Of a stretch of DNA of 17,936 bases, positions 14,081 through 17,936 are shown piece after piece. The position numbers and the translations under genes were made by a program. Source of the stretch: JBGSIZ01 sp041742255 (GTDB lineage: Bacteria; Pseudomonadota; Alphaproteobacteria; Rhodobacterales; Rhodobacteraceae); NCBI GenBank assembly GCA_041742255.1, contig JBGSIZ010000286.1, forward strand, positions 1 through 17,936, given 5' to 3'. Position 1 is the first letter of the stretch; each line of letters begins with the position of its first letter. The notes under the pieces are model-generated. The model was not told where the DNA came from. It saw only the letters and a list, made by a program, of their open reading frames with translations, and ran no database searches.

Positions 14081-14445
14081 TCTAGCGTCTCCGCCGTTGC
14101 GTCCCGCAGACCCTTTAGTTCTGTCATCGTGTCATCCAGCACCCGCCGTTGTTCCGCCAGTTCCACCAGTTGCCGGTCTGCAAGGTCGATCCATTTGCGC
14201 ATCTGCGCCTGTGTCCCGTCCTTTTCGTAGATTTGCAGCCACTGCCGGATATCCTCGAGCGAGAACCCGAATTTCCGCCCCCGCAGGATCAGCGTCATCC
14301 GTGCGCAATCCCGCCCGGTGTAGAACCGCGCCCGCCCCTCTTTTTGGGGGAACAGCAGTTCGATGTATTCGTAATACCGCAGGGTCCGCGGCGTCACGTC
14401 GAATTTGGCGCACATTTCCTTGAAGGACAGGCGAGCATCGGTCAT
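14077..14445 (-). CDS. MerR-family transcriptional regulator 2 (paralogue of regulator 1)
   Basis: 122 aa. The DNA-binding domain has the same layout as regulator 1: FKEMCAKFDVTPRTLRYYEY (8-27), ELLFP, the wing GRARFYTGRDCARMTLI and GRKFGFSLEDIRQWL (56-70), followed by a coiled coil (~80-115). By hand count about 39 of 61 residues from 10 to 70 are identical to regulator 1, so the two arose by duplication or belong to the same subfamily. There is no metal-binding Cys pair. The start at 14445 has GGGAGA about 8 nt upstream. It is divergent from the thioesterase-MATE operon across a 169-nt spacer, so it could also control that operon. Its stop overlaps the start of the secreted-protein gene by 4 nt. 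Confidence 0.93.
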   Translation of the reverse strand: MTDARLSFKEMCAKFDVTPRTLRYYEYIELLFPQKEGRARFYTGRDCARMTLILRGRKFGFSLEDIRQWLQIYEKDGTQAQMRKWIDLADRQLVELAEQRRVLDDTMTELKGLRDATAETLE

Positions 14446-14614
14446 TGGCGGTCTCCCTGCGCCCTAGCGTATCGCCCGTTCCCCCGTCGGGCAAGCGACC
14501 CTGTGCCGGTTGCGCACCGTGTGGTTGAAAAAGTGAACGTGCGCCGCCCGCGATTTGCCCTTGCACCCGGCCCCCCAAGACGCAAGTTGGTCCAGACCAA
14601 AATGGGAGCCGCCG

Positions 14615-15064
14615 ATGACCGATGACATGCAGATGCGCCGCGAACGGCTGGCCCGCCAGTTTATCGAGGCGCTGCCTCATGCCCGCGCCCTCACCATGCG
14701 GATGGACCATGTGGGCGAAGGCGAGGCCACGATTTCCATGCCCTACGATCCCCGCCTGATCGGTGACCCCGAAACCGGCGTGATCCATGGCGGTGCCGTG
14801 TCGGCGTTGATGGACACCTGCGGGGGCGCCGCGGTCATGTCCCATCCCGCCGCCATGTTGGGCACTGCCACGCTGGACCTGCGGATTGACTACATGCGCC
14901 CCGCCACCCCCGGCCAACGGATCGTGGCCCGCGCCGAATGTTACCATGTCACCCGGTCTGTGGCCTTTGTCCGCGCCACGGCCATGGATGACGACACCGC
15001 CCGCCCCGTCGCCACCGCAACCGGGGCCTTTACCGTGGAACAACCCAAGGGGCCGCGCCCATGA
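14615..15064 (+). CDS. PaaI-type hotdog-fold thioesterase 1
   Basis: 149 aa, the usual size for a single hotdog domain. The motif GVIHGGAVSALMDTCGGAAV (55-74) is the HGG signature that opens the central hot-dog helix, with D67 as the candidate catalytic acid. The later strands TATLDLRIDYMRPA and RIVARAECYHVTRSVAFVRA complete the sheet. It should hydrolyse acyl-CoA or aryl-CoA thioesters; the substrate is unknown. The start at 14615 has GGGAG (14604-14608); a 20-residue upstream extension has no homology character. Its last codons overlap the next gene by 4 nt (ATGA). It stands beside the acyl-CoA degradation cluster but on the opposite strand. Confidence 0.92.
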   Translation: MTDDMQMRRERLARQFIEALPHARALTMRMDHVGEGEATISMPYDPRLIGDPETGVIHGGAVSALMDTCGGAAVMSHPAAMLGTATLDLRIDYMRPATPGQRIVARAECYHVTRSVAFVRATAMDDDTARPVATATGAFTVEQPKGPRP

Positions 15065-15576
15065 CCCGCCCGGAAAACGGACGCCCCGAACCGGTGCAAG
15101 TGGTCAAGCAGCGCCGGGATGCCGCCTTGCAACAGTTGGTGGGCGGTGTGCCCTATATCGGGTTTCTGGGCATCCGGTTTGACCGGCGCGGGGATGAATT
15201 GACCGCCATTCTGCCCTATGCCGACCAGTTGATCGGCAATCCGATGATCCCCGCCCTGCACGGCGGCGTCACCGCCGCGTTTCTGGAGGTGACGGCGATC
15301 ATCGAACTCAGCTGGGCCATGCTGTGGGAGGATATGGAAACCGGAAGCACCGCCGATTTCCAACTGGGCGTGGCCCCGTTGCGCCTGCCCAAGACGATTG
15401 ATTTCACCGTGGATTACCTCCGGTCGGGCTTGCCCCGCGATGCCTATGCCCGCGCCCGTGTGAACCGGTCTGGCCGCCGCTATGCGTCGGTCCATGTCGA
15501 GGCGTGGCAGGACAACCGCAGCCGGTTGTTCGCGCAGGCCACCGGTCATTTCCTGATGCCCCCGCGCGAGGGCTGA
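15061..15576 (+). CDS. PaaI-type hotdog-fold thioesterase 2
   Basis: 171 aa. After a charged N-terminal helix (VVKQRRDAALQQLVGGVPYI) it shows ALHGGVTAAFLEVTAIIEL (65-84), the same HGG signature as its neighbour but with Glu (E76) where the neighbour has Asp, and then LPKTIDFTVDYLRSGLPRDA and YASVHVEAWQ strands. It is diverged but clearly a paralogue or partner of the first thioesterase. The ATG overlaps the upstream stop. Two unequal hotdog subunits in one operon may form a heteromer, or serve different chain lengths. It stops 4 nt before the MATE gene. Confidence 0.92.
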   Translation: MTRPENGRPEPVQVVKQRRDAALQQLVGGVPYIGFLGIRFDRRGDELTAILPYADQLIGNPMIPALHGGVTAAFLEVTAIIELSWAMLWEDMETGSTADFQLGVAPLRLPKTIDFTVDYLRSGLPRDAYARARVNRSGRRYASVHVEAWQDNRSRLFAQATGHFLMPPREG

Positions 15577-15580
15577 TCCC

Positions 15581-16900
15581 GTGGCACAGGTGCAAACGCC
15601 GGGCCTGACCCATTCCCGCGTGTTGCGCATCGCGGTGCCTGTGGTGTTGTCCAATGCCACGATCCCCATTCTGGGGGCCGTGGATACCGGTGTGGTGGGC
15701 CAGATGGGGCTGGCCGCCCCGATTGGGGCTGTGGGCATTGGCGCGATCATCCTGACCGCGATTTATTGGGTGTTCGGGTTCCTGCGGATGGGCACCAGCG
15801 GATTGACAGCACAGGCCACCGGGGCGCATGACCGGGCCGAGGTTGCCGCGTTGTTGACCCGGTCCCTGATGATCGGGCTTGCCGCCGGGGCCGTACTGGT
15901 GGCCGTGCAACTGCCGATTTTCTGGGCCGCGTTTCAGGTGTCCCCGGCCAGTGCCGAGGTTGAAGGCATGGCCCGCCAGTATATGGCGATCCGGATCTGG
16001 TCCGCCCCCGCCGCGATTGCCCTTTATGGCATCACCGGATGGTTGATCGGGCAGGAACGCACCCGCGCCGTGCTGGTGATGCAACTGTGGATGAACGGGC
16101 TGAACATCGGGCTGGATCTGTGGTTCGTCCTTGGACTTGGTTGGGGCGTGGGCGGTGTGGCGCTGGCCACGTTTCTGGCGGAGTGGTCTGGTCTGATCCT
16201 TGGGCTGTGGTTGTGCCGCGCGGCGTTCCGGGGGCCAGAGTGGCGCGATGCCGCCCGCGTGTTTGACCGGGTCCGTTTGATCCGGATGGCCGTGGTCAAC
16301 ACCGATATTCTGATCCGGTCCGTCCTGTTGCAGGCGATTTTCGTCAGTTTCCTGTTCTGGGGCGCGGATTTTGGCGATGTCACGCTCGCCGCCAATCATA
16401 TCCTGCTGCAGTTTCTGGAAATTACCGCCTATGCGCTGGACGGGTTCGCATTGGCCGCCGAAACGCTGGTGGGTCAGGCGTTGGGCCGCAGGGACCGGGC
16501 GGGACTGCGCCGGGGCGCGATCCTGACAGGGGGCTGGGGATTGGCGATTTGTGTGGGGCTGGCCGTGGCGTTTGCCGTGTTTGGTCCCGCGATCATCCAC
16601 ACGATGACCACCGCCCCCGAGGTGCAGACCGCCGCCCGCGCCTATCTGCCCTATATGGTCGCGGCCCCGGTGGTGGGGGTCGCCGCGTGGATGCTGGACG
16701 GTGTGTTTATCGGGGCCACCCGCACGGGCGACATGCGCAACATGATGGTGTTGTCGGCGGCGGTGTATTTTGCGGCTGTGGTGCCGTTGATGGCCGCGTT
16801 TGGCAACCACGGATTGTGGATCGCGCTGCTGCTGAGTTTTGTGGCGCGGGGTGTCACGTTGGGCCTGCGGTATCCTGCGTTGGAGCGGGCGGCGGCATAG
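15581..16900 (+). CDS. MATE-family efflux transporter (DinF-like)
   Basis: 439 aa with about 12 membrane segments in two similar halves. The first helix carries PVVLSNATIPILGAVDTGVV, with the conserved Asp (D35) of the ion/proton site in the DinF-type branch. GFLRMGTSGLTAQATGA and, in the second half, ALDGFALAAETLVGQALGRR are the paired family signatures. Such proteins exchange Na+ or H+ for organic cations and other small molecules. The GTG start at 15581 follows the thioesterase stop by 4 nt, with GAGG as ribosome-binding site inside that gene's end. Coexpression with two thioesterases suggests export of a released acid or a related product, which is inference. The TAG stop shares its last base with hairpin-repeat copy 3. 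Confidence 0.94.
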   Translation: MAQVQTPGLTHSRVLRIAVPVVLSNATIPILGAVDTGVVGQMGLAAPIGAVGIGAIILTAIYWVFGFLRMGTSGLTAQATGAHDRAEVAALLTRSLMIGLAAGAVLVAVQLPIFWAAFQVSPASAEVEGMARQYMAIRIWSAPAAIALYGITGWLIGQERTRAVLVMQLWMNGLNIGLDLWFVLGLGWGVGGVALATFLAEWSGLILGLWLCRAAFRGPEWRDAARVFDRVRLIRMAVVNTDILIRSVLLQAIFVSFLFWGADFGDVTLAANHILLQFLEITAYALDGFALAAETLVGQALGRRDRAGLRRGAILTGGWGLAICVGLAVAFAVFGPAIIHTMTTAPEVQTAARAYLPYMVAAPVVGVAAWMLDGVFIGATRTGDMRNMMVLSAAVYFAAVVPLMAAFGNHGLWIALLLSFVARGVTLGLRYPALERAAA

Positions 16901-16961
16901 GGGGCGCTGCCCCCCTCGGGCCTGCGGCCCTCACCCCCGAGGTATTTTGCGACGAGATGAA
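16900..16961 (+). repeat. GC-rich hairpin repeat, copy 3, probable terminator
   Basis: It begins at the last base of the MATE stop codon. GGGGGC-GCT-GCCCCC forms the first stem (16900-16914). GGGCC-TGC-GGCCC forms a second (16918-16930). CCTCGGG (16914-16920) can instead pair with CCCGAGG (16936-16942). The tail GGTATTTTGCGACGAGATGA and one more A (16941-16961) matches copies 1 and 2. It separates the MATE gene from the convergent pyrD. The remaining 42 nt up to 17003 show nothing else. Confidence 0.88.
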
Positions 16962-17003
16962 TGGGATTGGCGCAAAGGCGATCATCGCCCGGTCGGGTTT
17001 CGA

Positions 17004-17936
17004 TCAGGTCCAATCGGCGCGGCCTGACCCCACGGCCTGAGCGATGGTGTCAAATCCGGATTTGGCACAGCGGTCATCCAGCCCGCGCACGATATCCCCC
17101 ACAAGGCTGAGCCCGCCATAGACCAACCCGGTATAAAGTTGCACGGCCGTGGCCCCCGCCCGGATTTTCTGCCATGCCTGTTCGGCGTTGCCGACCCCCC
17201 CCACCCCGATCAGGGGCAGCGGCGTGAGCGTGGACAACCGCGCCAGCACCCGCGTTGATTTTTCGAACAACGGCGCGCCGGACAATCCCCCGGCCTGCCC
17301 CGCATGGGGGCTGCGCAACCCGTCGCGGGCCAGCGTGGTGTTGGTGGCGATGATGCCCGCAAGACGGGCGGCGGTGGCCACCTCGGCCACGTCCTCCAGT
17401 TCTGCCTCGGTGAGGTCGGGCGCAATTTTCAGGAAGACCGGCACGGGCCGCGCCAGCCCCGCATTGGCCGCCATCACCCCGTTCAACAGCGCCGACAGCG
17501 CCGCCTTGCCCTGCAGATCGCGCAGTTTTTCGGTGTTCGGGCTGGAGACATTGACCGTGGCAAACGACACATGCGGGCCGCAATGCGCCAGAACGGTGGC
17601 GAAATCGGCGGCGCGGTCCGCGCTGTCCTTGTTCGCCCCAAGGTTCAGGCCGATCACCCGGGATCTGGGCCGTTTGGCAAGTCTGCGCCTGATCGCCTCC
17701 ATCCCGTCGTTGTTGAACCCGAACCGGTTGATCGCGGCGCGGTCTTCGGTCAGGCGAAACAGCCGGGGTTTGGGGTTGCCGGGTTGCGGGCGCGGCGTGG
17801 CGGCCCCCACCTCGACAAAGCCGAAGCCGCACAAGGACAAGGGCCACAGGGCCTCGGCGTTTTTGTCAAACCCGGCGGCAAGGCCCACGGGATTGGGCAG
17901 GTTCAACCCCGCCAGATCGGTGCGCAACCGGGCGGA
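17004..17936 (-). CDS. pyrD: Dihydroorotate dehydrogenase (quinone), class 2, 5' end cut by window
   Basis: 310 residues are visible; the frame is open to the window edge, so about 40 N-terminal residues that anchor class 2 enzymes to the membrane are missing. GLAAGFDKNAEA is the FMN-binding N-terminal block, INRFGFNNDGME the following one, and NVSSPNT carries the catalytic Ser region of class 2 enzymes. FLKIAPDL contains the FMN-contacting Lys, and IIATNTT, GGLSGAPL and LIGVGGVG form the phosphate-binding end of the barrel. It oxidises dihydroorotate to orotate in pyrimidine synthesis, with electrons going to ubiquinone. Class 2 is favoured over class 1 by the GFDKNAE and SSPNT contexts. The last residues (SGRADWT) are poorly conserved. 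It converges on the MATE operon. Confidence 0.95.
   Translation of the reverse strand, partial: SARLRTDLAGLNLPNPVGLAAGFDKNAEALWPLSLCGFGFVEVGAATPRPQPGNPKPRLFRLTEDRAAINRFGFNNDGMEAIRRRLAKRPRSRVIGLNLGANKDSADRAADFATVLAHCGPHVSFATVNVSSPNTEKLRDLQGKAALSALLNGVMAANAGLARPVPVFLKIAPDLTEAELEDVAEVATAARLAGIIATNTTLARDGLRSPHAGQAGGLSGAPLFEKSTRVLARLSTLTPLPLIGVGGVGNAEQAWQKIRAGATAVQLYTGLVYGGLSLVGDIVRGLDDRCAKSGFDTIAQAVGSGRADWT

Noticed and set aside
15404..16810. 468-aa minus-strand frame opposite the MATE gene
   Set aside because: Composition dominated by His, Gln, Gly, Arg and Pro, the mirror of a hydrophobic membrane protein; not a real gene.

Overview
The window looks like part of a chromosome from a marine or otherwise free-living Rhodobacterales bacterium (Roseobacter/Rhodobacter group, Alphaproteobacteria). 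The reasons are the high G+C, the gene content (a DmdB-type acyl-CoA ligase, a DmdC-type acyl-CoA dehydrogenase, a Hint-domain protein, a SPOR protein, paired MerR regulators) and intergenic GC-rich hairpins ending in a GGTATTTT motif. I saw no rRNA, tRNA, CRISPR array, transposase, phage gene or plasmid function. Genus-level placement is an inference from remembered protein families.

Layout. (1) 1-1556: the C-terminal part of a SPOR-domain envelope protein (+) converges, with a 3-nt gap, on a membrane-anchored protein (-) that looks like an M48 peptidase whose HExxH motif has been lost. (2) 1794-5111: an acyl-CoA synthetase (-) is divergent from a two-gene unit (+) made of an EamA/DMT transporter and a sulfotransferase-family protein that overlaps it by 4 nt. 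(3) 5288-5997: a stand-alone Hint-domain protein (+) converges on the beta-oxidation operon across a perfect 24-bp palindrome that should terminate both strands. (4) 5995-14445, all on the minus strand: a fatty-acid/acyl-CoA degradation cluster. In transcription order it holds merR2, a small secreted protein, merR1, an acyl-CoA dehydrogenase, a 70-aa ribbon-helix-helix-like protein, a 344-bp spacer, a glutathione S-transferase-like protein, a thiolase, an NTF2-like protein and a FadB/FadJ-type bifunctional enzyme. (5) 14615-16900 (+): two overlapping hotdog thioesterases followed by a MATE exporter, as one tight operon. (6) 17004-17936 (-): quinone-type dihydroorotate dehydrogenase, cut by the window edge.

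How the genes fit together. The acyl-CoA synthetase activates an acid. The dehydrogenase, the hydratase/3-hydroxyacyl-CoA dehydrogenase and the thiolase carry out a full beta-oxidation turn, and the thioesterases could release or proofread acyl-CoAs. A MerR regulator is likely to control the pathway: a near-identical 13-nt motif (GTTAAGGTwAACG) lies upstream of merR1 and in the spacer upstream of the GST-thiolase operon. The synthetase and dehydrogenase resemble DmdB and DmdC of DMSP demethylation, but DmdA and DmdD are not here, so a general acyl-CoA role is equally possible.

Most of the window is ordinary core metabolism and I do not see a clearly new multi-gene system. The items most worth a second look are the three-copy hairpin repeat with a compensatory stem change and mutually exclusive foldings, the 208-bp spacer bounded by inverted copies of it, the shared operator-like motif, the catalytically dead M48-like protein, and the small uncharacterised proteins inside the beta-oxidation cluster.
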